This document shows positions 63,453-64,000 of a DNA stretch of 64,000 nucleotides, piece after piece. This stretch comes from Bacteroidota bacterium (GTDB lineage: Bacteria > Bacteroidota > Bacteroidia > Sphingobacteriales > Sphingobacteriaceae): positions 1 through 64,000 of the forward strand of contig JAHJVW010000015.1 of the NCBI GenBank assembly GCA_018828585.1, in the 5' to 3' direction. The notes below the pieces were generated by a model. The model searched no databases. It saw only the letters and a list, made by a program, of their open reading frames with translations, and was not told where the DNA came from. Within the stretch, counting starts at the first letter, position 1; each line of letters opens with the position of its first letter. A program made the position numbers and the translations under genes.

Positions 63453-64000
63453 ATGAGAACTGGTAGTGAGTATATATATATATCTGGAGCATCTGGCTTT
63501 GTGGGTTGTAATATATTGAGGTACTTCTCAAATTCTCAATACTATTTTGAGATCTTAAAACTTCGTCAACAGCAGTCGCTAGCAATATTGGCAGAAGCAC
63601 ATGGAGGATCAATCATCCACTTAGCAGGCAAAGCACACGATCTAAAAAAAGTTTCGCAACCAAAAGATTATTACGAAGCCAACTTTGAACTCACCAAACA
63701 ATTGTATGATGCTTTTCTAAAGTCTGATGCTAAAAAGTTTATTTTCATCAGCTCGGTAAAAGCAGCAGCAGACACCGTGAATGGAATTTTAACAGAGGAC
63801 ATCATCCCTAACCCTCAAACCCATTATGGAAAGTCAAAATTAATGGCGGAGGAATACATCAAAGCTCAACCTTTACCAGAAGGAAAGTCTTATTATATTT
63901 TACGTCCCTGCATGATTCATGGTCCAGGGAACAAGGGAAATTTGAATTTATTATATCAATTTGTAAAAAAGGGAATCCCCTACCCGCTAGCCGCTTTTGA
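63453..64000 (+). CDS. NAD-dependent epimerase/dehydratase, cut by window end
   Basis: Partial gene; 182 codons are visible and the frame is open at the edge. It begins MRTGSEYIYISGASGFVGCN with the SDR glycine motif, continues with IIHLAGKAHDLKKVSQPKDY, ISSVKAAAD and the active-site YGKSKLMAEE, then ILRPCMIHGPGNKGNL. This pattern fits the 4-ketoreductase/epimerase SDRs (such as WbpV/WcfB-like) that act with a polyprenyl-phosphate sugar transferase, which would be expected just outside the window. A run of TATATATATATA lies at codons 7-9. Confidence 0.85.
   Translation, partial: MRTGSEYIYISGASGFVGCNILRYFSNSQYYFEILKLRQQQSLAILAEAHGGSIIHLAGKAHDLKKVSQPKDYYEANFELTKQLYDAFLKSDAKKFIFISSVKAAADTVNGILTEDIIPNPQTHYGKSKLMAEEYIKAQPLPEGKSYYILRPCMIHGPGNKGNLNLLYQFVKKGIPYPLAAF

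Overview
The window looks like a chromosome segment from a low-GC member of the Bacteroidota, most likely Sphingobacteriaceae (Pedobacter-like). Several things point there: gene families typical of that group (DUF2480, DUF3109, DUF1304, DACNV-type diadenylate cyclase, UpxY-type NusG paralogue), promoters of the TAnnTTTG -7 type, few recognisable Shine-Dalgarno sites, and the intergenic repeats with a CTGAGCGGAGTCGAAG core. The assignment is by inspection only; no database was searched. LEFT PART (1-20.4 kb) is mostly housekeeping: hisS, a YafY/WYL regulator with a DinB-family protein and a probable operator between them, a low-molecular-weight phosphatase, fumC, a serine hydrolase and an amidohydrolase, an M16 peptidase, a putative c-di-AMP cyclase, rmuC, an RlmI-type methyltransferase, a PpiD-like periplasmic foldase, DUF2480 and DUF3108 proteins. 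Two toxin-antitoxin loci lie here. In both the antitoxin frame is intact and the toxin frame is broken (HigB-like at 8.7 kb, PemK/MazF-like at 15.5 kb). MIDDLE PART (20.4-28.5 kb) starts surface-polysaccharide synthesis. It holds a first cassette of nucleotide-sugar dehydrogenase, WbpE-type aminotransferase and WbpD-type acetyltransferase, then rfbA, then a small accessory island: a GIY-YIG nuclease gene flanked on both sides by repeat arrays and a four-helix-bundle gene followed by another repeat pair. Next come a winged-helix regulator with a good promoter, an UpxY-like antiterminator, and a gmd gene split by a one-base frameshift. RIGHT PART (28.6-64 kb) is one long plus-strand export and biosynthesis locus: Wza-like exporter with six SLBB repeats, Wzz-like chain-length protein, a second wbp-type cassette now including WbpB, an epimerase, an L-2-hydroxyglutarate oxidase, a Wzm/Wzt ABC transporter, a third aminotransferase, a methyltransferase, acyltransferase, at least seven glycosyltransferases, three intact asparagine-synthase-like amidotransferases, a Wzy-like membrane protein and several SDR epimerases. 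It runs off the window end inside an epimerase gene. The genes together suggest a polysaccharide rich in 2,3-diacetamido-uronic acids, plausibly amidated by the AsnB-like enzymes. The most attractive hypothesis is that the LhgO oxidase recycles the 2-hydroxyglutarate that WbpB makes when it reoxidises NADH with 2-oxoglutarate. The 41-53 kb stretch also records repeated duplication and decay: a gutted asnB copy, a decayed epimerase, a probable decayed sugar formyltransferase, and two glycosyltransferase genes sharing long identical DNA blocks.
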